From contig NZ_JAJAYI010000069.1 in the NCBI RefSeq assembly GCF_026786305.1, forward strand, positions 1-64,000: DNA of 64,000 nt. The letters run 5' to 3'. The DNA comes from Cryobacterium sp. Lineage in GTDB: Bacteria > Actinomycetota > Actinomycetes > Actinomycetales > Microbacteriaceae. Every line of letters begins with the position of its first letter. The first letter of the stretch is position 1. The notes under the pieces were generated by a model. The model saw only the letters and a list, made by a program, of their open reading frames with translations, was not told the DNA's origin and searched no databases. Positions 8,953-16,630 of this stretch are shown piece by piece. The translations under genes and the position numbers were made by a program.

Positions 8953-9552
8953 TTAGATGGCGACGCCCGGAACCCGATAGGTGCGCTCGTGGTACAGCAG
9001 GGCTTCATCGTCGGTGCCCATGCCGCCGCCCTCGATCTGCACGACCACGACGGCGTTGTTGTGCACCGAGACCCGTTCGACGATGCGACCGACCATCCAG
9101 CTGGTCACGCCGGTCAGCACGGGGAGTCCGTACGGCCCCGGCTGCCAGTGCTCACCCACGAAGCGATCGGCGTGCGGGCCGGCGAGTTTTTCGGCGACTG
9201 CCCGGTTGTGGGAACCCATCATGTGAATGACCACGCGGTCGGCGACGGCGATCGCGGCCCAGGAGCTCGCCGACCGGGCCATGTTGAACGTCGCGAGCGG
9301 TGGAACCGCGGAGAGCGACGCCAGGGAGGTGGCCGTGAAGCCGACCGGGGCGCCGGCGGGCGCGAGCGTCGTGATCACGGCGACCCCGGCGGCATGACGG
9401 CGAAACGCGTGTTTGAACGCTGCGAGGTCATCGGGGGCATGGGGGTCGGGGGCGAGCGGCGGGCTGGCGGGCAGGGTAGTCGTGGGGCGAGTAGCCAGGG
9501 GCGGGCTCGTCACAGGCCGAATAGTCACGGGGGGTTCAACGTTGCTTTGCAT
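8953..9552 (-). CDS. Flavin reductase-like FMN-binding protein
   Basis: Protein of the flavin reductase/FMN-binding split-barrel family. The core is recognisable from about residue 45 (AFKHAFRRHAAGVAVITT) through VGFTATSLASLSAVPPLATFNMARSAS and ends in YHERTYRVPG. Such proteins reduce FMN for a monooxygenase partner or act as stand-alone oxidoreductases; no monooxygenase gene is adjacent. The Pro/Thr-rich N-terminus of about 40 residues is probably disordered, so the true start could be further inside. ATG 9552 is used; a TTG two codons upstream is also possible. It is divergent from hisD and convergent with the acyltransferase gene. Confidence 0.85.
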   Translation of the reverse strand: MQSNVEPPVTIRPVTSPPLATRPTTTLPASPPLAPDPHAPDDLAAFKHAFRRHAAGVAVITTLAPAGAPVGFTATSLASLSAVPPLATFNMARSASSWAAIAVADRVVIHMMGSHNRAVAEKLAGPHADRFVGEHWQPGPYGLPVLTGVTSWMVGRIVERVSVHNNAVVVVQIEGGGMGTDDEALLYHERTYRVPGVAI

Positions 9553-9579
9553 ACTCAACCAACAATCTGTTTCAGCATC

Positions 9580-9585
9580 AGCCTA
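9580..9585 (-). promoter_or_regulatory. Predicted -10 box TAGGCT for the flavin reductase gene
   Basis: Reading on the minus strand, TAGGCT lies 27 bases before the ATG at 9552, predicting a short leader of about 20 bases. It is back to back with the hisD box at 9621, with 35 bases between. Confidence 0.4.
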
Positions 9586-9620
9586 TTGCCGCGCGCTGAT
9601 TGTTACGTCGTGTTGACGGA

Positions 9621-9626
9621 TAGGCT
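9621..9626 (+). promoter_or_regulatory. Predicted -10 box TAGGCT, leaderless hisD
   Basis: TAGGCT ends 7 bases before the hisD ATG (9634). No Shine-Dalgarno is present. The spacing predicts transcription starting at the start codon. Confidence 0.6.
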
Positions 9627-9633
9627 GGGTACG

Positions 9634-10962
9634 ATGATCCAGACTATTGACCTTCGCGGGAGCGAGCCGACACCGGCCGCGCTTCTGGCTTCCGTTCCGC
9701 GCGCCCTCACCAGCGTTGCCGTCGCCGCCGACATCGCGGCCGAGCTGATCGCCGATGTGCGAGCGCGCGGCGGGGCGGCCCTGCTCGACCAGGCTGAACG
9801 CCTCGACCGGGTGCGCCCGGGCCAGGTGCGAGTTCCGGCGAGCCACATTGCCGACGCGGTCGCCGGGCTCGACCCGGCCGTAAGCATGGCCATCAGCGAA
9901 ACCATTCGCCGGGTGCGCCTGGCCAGCGCCGCGCAGGTGCCGCCGCACGCGACGACCACGATCGAGGCCGGAGCCACCGTCACCCAACGCTGGCAGCCGG
10001 TGAACCGGGTCGGACTGTACGTTCCCGCTGGTAAGGCCGTCTACCCCTCGAGCGTCGTGATGAACGTCGTGCCCGCGCAGGTCTCTGGCGTGCGCTCGAT
10101 CGCCCTCGCTTCGCCGCCGCAAAGCCACTTCGACGGCCGCGTGCACCCGACCATCCTCGCCGCCGCCGGCCTGCTCGGGGTGGACGAGATCTACGCGATG
10201 GGCGGCGCCGGTGCTATCGGTGCCCTCGCCTACGGTGTTGAAGACATCGGCCTGGAGCCGGTGCAAATTGTCACCGGCCCCGGCAACGTTTACGTCGCCG
10301 CCGCCAAGCGGCTCATTCGCGGGCAGGCCGGTATCGACTCCGAGGCCGGCCCCACCGACATCCTCGTGATCGCCGATGCCGCCGCCGACCCGCTGCTCGT
10401 CGCCGCTGACCTGGTCAGCCAGGCCGAGCACGACGAACTCGCCGCGGCCGTGCTCGTGACCGATTCCGCCGAACTCGCGGGGGCCGTCGAGGCCCGTCTG
10501 GCCGTGCTGGCGGCATCGACGACCCACAGCGAACGGGTGACCGCAGCGTTGGGTGGCCGCCAGTCGGCGATCGTGCTCGTCGACAACCTCCAGGTCGCGG
10601 CCGCGTTCAGCAACGCCTTCGGACCGGAGCACCTCGAGATTCAGACGAGCGATCCCGACGCCGTGCTCGAGCAGATCGAGAACGCCGGAGCGATTTTTCT
10701 CGGCCCCTACTCGCCGGTGAGCCTCGGTGACTATGTCGCCGGATCCAACCATGTGCTGCCGACCGGCGGACAGGCCCGGTTCTCGTCGGGCCTCGGCGCC
10801 TACACGTTTCTGCGGCCGCAGCAGGTCGTGCGGTATAGCCGCCAGGCGCTGGAAGCTGTCGCCGATCACATCGCGGCGCTGTCCAACGCCGAGGCGCTGC
10901 CAGCGCACGGAGACGCCGTGGCTGCCCGGTTCGAGACCGCTCGCTTCACAGCCGACCGCTAG
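9634..10962 (+). CDS. hisD: Histidinol dehydrogenase
   Basis: Catalyses the last two oxidations of histidine synthesis, L-histidinol to L-histidine with NAD and Zn. Length 442 residues is normal. The motifs RVGLYVPAGKAVYPSSV, GPGNVYVAAAKR, EAGPTDILVIAD and the catalytic pair E332-H333 in FGPEHLEIQ are all present. The true start is ATG 9634; the frame remains open about 700 bases upstream but only mirrors the flavin reductase gene on the other strand. No other his gene follows; its stop codon runs into the nrdR promoter instead. Confidence 0.97.
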   Translation: MIQTIDLRGSEPTPAALLASVPRALTSVAVAADIAAELIADVRARGGAALLDQAERLDRVRPGQVRVPASHIADAVAGLDPAVSMAISETIRRVRLASAAQVPPHATTTIEAGATVTQRWQPVNRVGLYVPAGKAVYPSSVVMNVVPAQVSGVRSIALASPPQSHFDGRVHPTILAAAGLLGVDEIYAMGGAGAIGALAYGVEDIGLEPVQIVTGPGNVYVAAAKRLIRGQAGIDSEAGPTDILVIADAAADPLLVAADLVSQAEHDELAAAVLVTDSAELAGAVEARLAVLAASTTHSERVTAALGGRQSAIVLVDNLQVAAAFSNAFGPEHLEIQTSDPDAVLEQIENAGAIFLGPYSPVSLGDYVAGSNHVLPTGGQARFSSGLGAYTFLRPQQVVRYSRQALEAVADHIAALSNAEALPAHGDAVAARFETARFTADR

Positions 10963-10965
10963 GCT
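10960..10965 (+). promoter_or_regulatory. Predicted -10 box TAGGCT before nrdR, overlapping the hisD stop
   Basis: The TAG stop of hisD (10960-10962) is the first half of a TAGGCT box that ends 9 bases before the nrdR ATG, predicting an mRNA with no leader or only a few leader bases. Confidence 0.5.
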
Positions 10966-10974
10966 GGGACCACC

Positions 10975-11505
10975 ATGTTTTGCCCGTTCTGTCGTCACCC
11001 CGATTCCCGAGTCGTCGACTCGCGTACGAGCGACGACGGACTGTCGATTCGGCGCCGCCGGCAGTGCCCCGAATGCGGCCGCCGCTTCAGCACCACCGAG
11101 ACGGCGAGCCTGAACATCATCAAGCGCAGCGGCGTGGTCGAACCGTTCAGCCGCGAGAAGATCGTCTCCGGCGTGCGTAAAGCCTGCCAGGGACGCCCGG
11201 TCACCGACTCCGACCTCGCCATGCTGGCCCAGAAAGTCGAGGAAACCGTCCGCCAGACCGGTGCCTCCCAGGTCGATGCCAACGACGTCGGCCTGGCCAT
11301 TCTGCCGCCGCTGCGTGACCTCGACGAGGTCGCTTATTTGCGATTCGCGAGCGTCTACCAGGGCTTTGACTCACTCGACGATTTTGAGAGCGCCATCATC
11401 CAGCTGCGCACCGAGCACACGGCGCGCTCGAAAATCCCGGGTGCCGGAGCGGATGCCGGCCAGGCATCGGTCGGCACAGCCCCCCCCACTTCCAACAAAC
11501 CATAG
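10975..11505 (+). CDS. nrdR: NrdR transcriptional repressor of ribonucleotide reductase genes
   Basis: Zinc-ribbon plus ATP-cone regulator that senses ATP/dATP and represses nrd operons through NrdR boxes. The N-terminal zinc ribbon has all four cysteines (C3, C6, C31, C34), followed by the ATP-cone with [20 protein letters not shown]. Length 176 residues includes a short Ala/Gly/Pro-rich tail beyond the usual 150. No NrdR box or nrd gene is seen in the window, so targets lie elsewhere. It is 6 bases upstream of pyrD and probably co-transcribed with it. Confidence 0.96.
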   Translation: MFCPFCRHPDSRVVDSRTSDDGLSIRRRRQCPECGRRFSTTETASLNIIKRSGVVEPFSREKIVSGVRKACQGRPVTDSDLAMLAQKVEETVRQTGASQVDANDVGLAILPPLRDLDEVAYLRFASVYQGFDSLDDFESAIIQLRTEHTARSKIPGAGADAGQASVGTAPPTSNKP

Positions 11506-11511
11506 GGCCCG

Positions 11512-12549
11512 ATGTATCCGCTGCTCTTCAAACTCGTGCTCGCCCGGATGGATCCCGAGCGCGCCCACCTCCTCGCCTTCACCGTCATTCGGCTGCTGCC
11601 GAACCTCGGACTCGGCCGCCTCGTGCACCGATTCACTCGTCCTCGCACCGACCTCGGCGTGAACACCCTCGGCCTGCACTTCACGTCACCGTTCGGCGTC
11701 GCGGCCGGTTTCGACAAGGACGGTGAGGCCGTGCTCGGCCTCGGCCAGCTCGGGTTCGGGCACGTGGAGGTCGGCACGCTCACCGCCGTCGCTCAACCCG
11801 GCAACCCGAAACCCCGCCTGTTTCGGCTCGTGGCCGACCGCGCGGTCATCAATCGAATGGGCTTCAACAACCAGGGCGCCGCCGCAGCCGTCGCCCGTCT
11901 GACCCGGGTGCGTGCCGTCGCCGGCCGCCCAGTGCTCGGCATCAACATCGGCAAGAGCCGCGTCACCGCCGTCGGGGACGCGACGGCCGACTATCTGCGA
12001 AGCGCTGAGACCCTCGCCGCCCTCGCCGACTATCTCGTGGTCAACGTGAGCTCACCCAACACGCCGGGCCTGCGCGGACTGCAGGAGCTCGACCAGCTCG
12101 CCCCGCTACTGACCACCGTCAAGCGTGCCGCCGGCGCCACCCCGTTGCTCGTCAAGATCGCCCCCGACCTCGACGATGCCGAAGTCGTACGCATTGCCAC
12201 CCTCGCCGTCGAACTCGGCCTCGACGGCATCATCGCCACCAACACCACGATTTCCCGCACCGGGTTGCGAACGGATGCCGCTACCATCGAGGCCGCCGGA
12301 GCCGGCGGCCTGTCCGGCGCTCCGCTGCACGCCCGTTCGCTCGCCATTCTGCTGCAGATTCGCGCCGTCGTGCCGCCCGAGTTCTGCGTCATTTCCGTCG
12401 GTGGGGTGGACACGGCCGCCCAGGTGGCCGAGCGTCTCGCGGGCGGAGCAACCCTGGTGCAGGGCTACACGGCGTTCCTCTACCGCGGCCCACTCTGGGC
12501 CCGTCAGGTCAACCGTGGCCTCGACCGCATCCTGGCGGTAACCGGTTAG
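11512..12549 (+). CDS. pyrD: Quinone-dependent dihydroorotate dehydrogenase (class 2)
   Basis: Membrane-associated FMN enzyme of pyrimidine synthesis that oxidises dihydroorotate to orotate and passes electrons to quinone. The N-terminal helical extension of about 40 residues (MYPLLFKLVLARMDPERAH) marks class 2. GFDKDGEA, NRMGFNNQGA, the catalytic serine region NVSSPNTPGLRGLQ and the FMN-phosphate motif SVGGVDTAAQVAERL are present. Length 345 residues is normal. It lies directly after nrdR, linking pyrimidine and deoxynucleotide control in one transcript. Confidence 0.96.
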   Translation: MYPLLFKLVLARMDPERAHLLAFTVIRLLPNLGLGRLVHRFTRPRTDLGVNTLGLHFTSPFGVAAGFDKDGEAVLGLGQLGFGHVEVGTLTAVAQPGNPKPRLFRLVADRAVINRMGFNNQGAAAAVARLTRVRAVAGRPVLGINIGKSRVTAVGDATADYLRSAETLAALADYLVVNVSSPNTPGLRGLQELDQLAPLLTTVKRAAGATPLLVKIAPDLDDAEVVRIATLAVELGLDGIIATNTTISRTGLRTDAATIEAAGAGGLSGAPLHARSLAILLQIRAVVPPEFCVISVGGVDTAAQVAERLAGGATLVQGYTAFLYRGPLWARQVNRGLDRILAVTG

Positions 12550-12811
12550 CACCCGGTCATTTACCCGATGCCGCCCATTCGGCGCACCCGCTGCGTCGAG
12601 CTCACAGATGTTGCGCGGGTCTGGCGAAGGGTGTCCTCCCCTTCTGGACATCCGTTCGAAACAAAATCGAACTGGAATTGATATATGACACGCCTACACT
12701 GCTCCTTCTGGGCTCTATCACGGCCCGGATTTCAACCCTGAGCACAGCGCTTGTTAACGACAGCAGCTGTATTCCTACAGCGCCCTTGCACCCTCGAGAG
12801 GAATTCTTGCA
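12550..12811 (+). other. Intergenic region with hairpin, between pyrD and an importer gene
   Basis: The 262-base gap holds an 8-pair hairpin (arms 12629-12636 GGGTGTCC and 12646-12653 GGACATCC, one G-U pair) without a downstream T run, so it is not a classical terminator. An AT-rich patch follows at 12655-12700, with TTGATA at 12678 and TACACT at 12695, but their spacing (11) is wrong for a standard promoter. I looked for TPP and FMN riboswitch motifs and found none. Confidence 0.4.
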
Positions 12812-13900
12812 ATGACACCATCCAGAGGCTCTTTCACTTCTCGATCGGCAAGGCGGTTGGTGCGCGGCGTCACGGTCGCTGCGGTTCTGGCATTCTCGCT
12901 CGCCGCGTGCGCGAGCGGCGATGACGCGAGCCCGGCGGCGTCGGCCGGCGCGGCGGCATCGTTCGGTGACGCCAGCATTCAGTTCAGCTGGATCAAGAAC
13001 GCAGAATTCATGGGCGAGTACCTCGCCGACAAGAACGGCTACTTCACCCAGGCCGGCTTCGACTCCGTTGACATGGTTGAGGGGCCGGCCTCGATCGAAG
13101 CGGCCGTCATCTCCGGCAACGTCGACATGGGCATCGGCAATGCGATTTCCACCGGAACCATCATTGCCAACGAGGGTGCGCCGTTGAAGATCATCGGTGC
13201 CACGTATCAGAAGAACCCCTTCACCATTCTGTCTCTCGCCGACAAGGGCAACATCGCCACTCTCGACGATCTGAAGGGCAAGACCATCGGCGTTCAGGCG
13301 AGCAACCTGAGCCTGTGGGAAGCCTTCCTCAAGATCAACAATATCGACGAGAGCTCACTGACCACCCTTCCGGTGCAGTACGACCCGACGCCGTTGTTCA
13401 ACGGCGAGGTGGACGGCTGGTTCTCCTACCTGACCAATGAATCCATCGATGCCGAGCTGCTCGGACTGGGCCCGGTCAACCTGCCGCTGGCCGACTTCGG
13501 CCTGCCGTTCGTGGCCGAGACACTCACGGTCACCGACGACGCGATCAAGAACGACCGGGAGAAGCTCAAAGCCCTCCTCGTTGCCGAGATTCGCGGTTGG
13601 ACCGACGCGATCAACGACCCGGATGCAGCGGCGAAACTCACCGTCGACACCTATGGACCCACCTTCGACCTCACCATCGACAAGGAGACCCGCCAGGCCG
13701 AGATTCAGTCCAGCGACCTCATTGTGAGCGCGGACACGCTGGCCAACGGCCTGTTCACGATCAGCACAGAGTTGCAGCAGCAGAGCATCGACACGCTCAA
13801 GGCGACCGGCCTGACGATCACGGCGAGCCAGCTGTTCGACATGAGCCTGCTCACAGAGGTCTACGCCGAGAACCCGGACCTGCTCGCCTACAGCAAGTAG
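12812..13900 (+). CDS. ABC transporter substrate-binding lipoprotein, NMT1/THI5-like
   Basis: Extracytoplasmic solute receptor anchored as a lipoprotein: basic N-terminus, hydrophobic stretch and lipobox SLAAC with the modified cysteine at residue 33. The mature part matches the NMT1/SsuA-like fold (FSWIKNAEFMGEYLADKNGYF, SIEAAVISGNVDMGIGNAIST, LKGKTIGVQA), used for pyrimidine-type thiamine precursors, riboflavin, sulfonates or nitrate. The substrate cannot be assigned. It heads a four-gene cluster with an ATPase and two different permeases. A GAGAGGAA Shine-Dalgarno precedes the ATG. Confidence 0.88.
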   Translation: MTPSRGSFTSRSARRLVRGVTVAAVLAFSLAACASGDDASPAASAGAAASFGDASIQFSWIKNAEFMGEYLADKNGYFTQAGFDSVDMVEGPASIEAAVISGNVDMGIGNAISTGTIIANEGAPLKIIGATYQKNPFTILSLADKGNIATLDDLKGKTIGVQASNLSLWEAFLKINNIDESSLTTLPVQYDPTPLFNGEVDGWFSYLTNESIDAELLGLGPVNLPLADFGLPFVAETLTVTDDAIKNDREKLKALLVAEIRGWTDAINDPDAAAKLTVDTYGPTFDLTIDKETRQAEIQSSDLIVSADTLANGLFTISTELQQQSIDTLKATGLTITASQLFDMSLLTEVYAENPDLLAYSK

Positions 13901-13906
13901 CAGCCG

Positions 13907-13953
13907 GGTGGGCATCCGGGGGAACGTGCCAGCGTTCCAGCGGATGCCCGACC
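13907..13953 (+). promoter_or_regulatory. Strong stem-loop between receptor and ATPase genes
   Basis: Outer stem GGGCATCCG (13910-13918) pairs with CGGATGCCC (13941-13949) and is extended by three pairs at its base. Inner stem GGAACG (13921-13926) pairs with CGTTCC (13933-13938). No T run follows. It sits 6-53 bases after the receptor stop, a typical place for a stabilising hairpin or weak attenuator that keeps receptor mRNA more abundant than permease mRNA. Confidence 0.6.
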
Positions 13954-14020
13954 TGTACGTAAAATAGGCACCTAACCCTGCAATCCACCCCAGTTATGCC
14001 ATCGCTAAGGAGCGTCCCAC

Positions 14021-14866
14021 GTGAGCAGTGCTGATGCCGGTGTTCGTGATTCGGTGGCGAATGACGGGGCCAGCGGCGCAACTGCGGGCACCGGCCTGCA
14101 TATCTCCCAGTTGCACAAGGTCTTCGCCGTGGGGCGTAAAGAAGTCGTCGCCCTCGACGACGCCAATCTGCACACCGAAAAGGGTAGTTTTCTCTCGTTG
14201 CTCGGACCGTCCGGCTGCGGAAAATCGACCATTCTTCGCATTCTGGCCGGCCTGGAGCACCCCACGAGCGGCACGACCCGGGTCGATGGCAAGAGCCCGC
14301 AGGAACTGCGTCGCGGGCACCAACTCGGCATTGCCTTTCAGGATTCCGCCCTCCTGCCCTGGCGCAGCGTGCGCTCGAACATTCGTCTCCCGTTTGAAGT
14401 CGCTCGCATTCCTGTCGACGACGCCTATATCGACGAGTTGATCGCCCTCGTGGGTCTGCAGGGCTTCGAGAAGGCCAAACCGGCGCAGCTCTCCGGTGGC
14501 ATGAAACAGCGCGTGTCCATCGCCCGATCGCTCGTGCTCAAGCCCTCGGTGCTGCTGCTCGACGAACCCTTCGGAGCCCTCGACGACATGACCCGCCAGC
14601 GGCTCAACCTCGAGTTGTTGCGCATCTGGACGCAGAAGCCGGCCACGACCCTCATGGTCACCCACGGCATCGCCGAAGCCATCTTCCTCTCCGACCACGT
14701 CGCGGTCATGAGCGCGCGCCCCGGCCGGGTCCACGAAGTCATCGACGTCGACCTTCCGCGGCCCCGGTTGCCCGAGATGATGCGTTCGCCCGAATTTCAT
14801 GCACTGCATGACCGCGCCTCCGACCTGCTCTTCAGCGGTGTCGCCGTGGGGGGCGACGAACGGTGA
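14021..14866 (+). CDS. ABC transporter ATP-binding protein (nitrate/sulfonate/taurine type)
   Basis: ATPase of the NMT1-type importer. Walker [11 protein letters not shown]-loop [10 protein letters not shown], signature LSGGMKQR, Walker [14 protein letters not shown] and the switch histidine in [10 protein letters not shown] are all intact. The N-terminal 28 residues before [10 protein letters not shown] look disordered. The GTG start has a TAAGGAG Shine-Dalgarno. The stop overlaps the first permease start by four bases, so translation is coupled. Confidence 0.93.
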   Translation: MSSADAGVRDSVANDGASGATAGTGLHISQLHKVFAVGRKEVVALDDANLHTEKGSFLSLLGPSGCGKSTILRILAGLEHPTSGTTRVDGKSPQELRRGHQLGIAFQDSALLPWRSVRSNIRLPFEVARIPVDDAYIDELIALVGLQGFEKAKPAQLSGGMKQRVSIARSLVLKPSVLLLDEPFGALDDMTRQRLNLELLRIWTQKPATTLMVTHGIAEAIFLSDHVAVMSARPGRVHEVIDVDLPRPRLPEMMRSPEFHALHDRASDLLFSGVAVGGDER

Positions 14867-15675
14867 TCCGAAGCTCGCTGCGCGCCCTGCCCGCCTGGGC
14901 GACCGGCCTGATCGGGGGCGCGATCGTCATTGCGCTGTGGTGGATCGGCGCCGTCACCGTCTTTGCCGAGGTCGGCTCCCTGCCCGGCGGGGCTGTGCCG
15001 ACCCCGCTCGATGTGCTCATGCAGCTCGGGAGCGATGGACCCGCGTTCTACCTGCCCCACGTCAGTGTCACCATGCTCGAAGCGCTCATCGGCTTTGCCT
15101 GGGGGAACGGGCTCGCCCTGGCCCTCGCGGCCGTCGTGCTGCTGCTGCCGCGCATCGAGAGGATCGCGATGCAGATCGCCGTGATCACCTACTGTGTTCC
15201 GATCGTTGCCATCGGCCCGATCGCCTACATCGTGATCGGGGCGCCGAGCGCGGGCGACCCGGCGGGAACGGCGGTCTTTCTCGCTGCCATGTCGGTATTT
15301 TTCACGACCGTGATCGGCTCGCTCGTTGGCCTTAGAGCAGCGGATGGCGCGAGCCTTGATCTCATCACGGTCTATGGCGGCAGCACGTTCACCCAACTGC
15401 GTAAGGTGCGCCTGATCGCCGGTCTGCCCAGCGTGTTGACGGCGCTGCAGGTCGCCGCGCCGGCCGCCTTCATCGGTGCCATTCTGGGGGAGTACCTCGG
15501 CGGAGTCAGCCGTGGCCTGGGCATTGCCATGCTCGTGGCCGGTTCAACGGCCAACGTCGACCGGGTGTGGAGTCTCGCGCTCGTCGCCGGTGTCACCGCG
15601 GGCCTCGGGTACGCGATCTTTGCTGTCATCCTGCGTTTTGCGACGCCGTGGACTACCGGACGGAGCGGCCGATGA
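14863..15675 (+). CDS. ABC transporter permease (first of two)
   Basis: Binding-protein-dependent transport inner-membrane component, about six membrane segments, 270 residues. The EAA loop contacting the ATPase is [27 protein letters not shown] (around residues 167-190), followed by [12 protein letters not shown]. Starts inside the ATPase stop and ends inside the start of the second permease (ATGA overlaps on both sides). Having two non-identical permeases suggests a heterodimeric channel. Confidence 0.91.
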   Translation: MIRSSLRALPAWATGLIGGAIVIALWWIGAVTVFAEVGSLPGGAVPTPLDVLMQLGSDGPAFYLPHVSVTMLEALIGFAWGNGLALALAAVVLLLPRIERIAMQIAVITYCVPIVAIGPIAYIVIGAPSAGDPAGTAVFLAAMSVFFTTVIGSLVGLRAADGASLDLITVYGGSTFTQLRKVRLIAGLPSVLTALQVAAPAAFIGAILGEYLGGVSRGLGIAMLVAGSTANVDRVWSLALVAGVTAGLGYAIFAVILRFATPWTTGRSGR

Positions 15676-16481
15676 GCTTTGCACGGGTGGCGCTCGTGAC
15701 CGTGACCCGCGGTCTGCTGACCGGGCTCATCACCCTCGCACTCGTGCTGGTCGCCTGGCAGGGACTGCTGCTGCTGCTGGACGTATCGCCCTTCCTGGCC
15801 AAGGGTCCCCTTGACGTCTGGACGTGGCTCGCCAGCGTTCCCGAAGCGGCCGATAATCGCGCCCTGATCCTCAGCAACCTCCTGGTGACCCTGAACGATG
15901 CCCTACTCGGTTTCATCGCCGGTCTCACCTGTGCCCTGGTGCTTGCGGTGGCCTTCAACCTGGTGCGGGGCATCGAACATGCCCTCATGCCCATTGCTCT
16001 GTTGTTGCGTTCGGTGCCCCTGGTGGCCCTCGTGCCCGTCATCAGTCTCATCACCGGGCGCGGACTCACGACCGCCGTGGTGATGGGTGCCATCGTCGTG
16101 CTGTTTCCGGCGCTCGTGAACATTGCGTTCGGACTCCGTTCCTCGTCGCCGCAGATCAGCGATGTGATCACCGTCTACGGCGGCAGCGCCGTGACGACCC
16201 TGCGCAAGGTGGCGCTGCCTACTTCGTTGCCGTCGTTCTTCGCCGCTGTGAAGATCTCGGTGCCGGGGGCCATCACCGGCGCGCTGCTGGCCGAATGGCT
16301 CACGACCGGTCAGGGCCTCGGTAACTCGATTGTCGCCGCTGTCGCCAAGGTGCAGAACTCCGAGGTGTGGGCGTCGGTCGTGGTGATCACCATCGTCTCC
16401 CTCGCACTCTACGGCCTGGCCCAGGTAGGCGAGAACCTGGTGCTGCGTCGCATGGGCATGGAGCAGAGCACCGCGAGCTGA
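15672..16481 (+). CDS. ABC transporter permease (second of two)
   Basis: Second membrane subunit of the NMT1-type importer, 269 residues with about six helices. The EAA-type loop contains VYGGSAVTTLRKVALPTSLP, very like that of its partner, pointing to an old gene duplication. ATG 15672 is chosen because it overlaps the preceding stop; the frame is open further upstream only as a mirror of the other permease. It ends the operon; a period-16 tandem repeat follows. Confidence 0.91.
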   Translation: MSFARVALVTVTRGLLTGLITLALVLVAWQGLLLLLDVSPFLAKGPLDVWTWLASVPEAADNRALILSNLLVTLNDALLGFIAGLTCALVLAVAFNLVRGIEHALMPIALLLRSVPLVALVPVISLITGRGLTTAVVMGAIVVLFPALVNIAFGLRSSSPQISDVITVYGGSAVTTLRKVALPTSLPSFFAAVKISVPGAITGALLAEWLTTGQGLGNSIVAAVAKVQNSEVWASVVVITIVSLALYGLAQVGENLVLRRMGMEQSTAS

Positions 16482-16534
16482 CGCCTGGATGAGCTGACGC
16501 ACCGCCCTGTCACTGCCCGGTCGCAGCCCGCAGT

Positions 16535-16630
16535 AAGGCTGTAGTTCCGGGGGGCTCTAATTCCGTGGGGCTGGAATTCAGTGGGGCTGTCGTTCAGCGG
16601 TGCTGTAAATCAGTCGGGCTACAGCAGCCC
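16535..16630. repeat. Tandem repeat, period 16 bp, about six units, between convergent genes
   Basis: Six consecutive 16-base units resembling GGGGCTGTAATTCAGT start at 16535, 16551, 16567, 16583, 16599 and 16615. Middle units match best; the outer ones are degenerate. The array fills the junction after the permease stop and runs over the last codons of the phosphatase gene on the other strand. Confidence 0.8.

Noticed and set aside
8926..9633. Long plus-strand open frame joined to the 5' end of hisD
   Set aside because: It mirrors the flavin reductase gene on the other strand; HisD has its normal length from ATG 9634 and a promoter box just before it.
12608..12688. Short ORF upstream of the importer receptor gene
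   Set aside because: It spans the intergenic hairpin, has no Shine-Dalgarno or fitting -10 box and does not overlap the next start.
12550..12811. TPP or FMN riboswitch in front of the NMT1-type importer
   Set aside because: None of the conserved riboswitch core sequences is present; only one simple hairpin is seen.
12550..12811. Insertion sequence or phage remnant in gene-poor gaps
   Set aside because: No transposase, integrase, terminal inverted repeats or target duplications were seen anywhere in the window.
16535..16630. CRISPR array
   Set aside because: The repeats are 16-bp direct tandem units without spacers, and no cas gene is present; the same applies to the other arrays.
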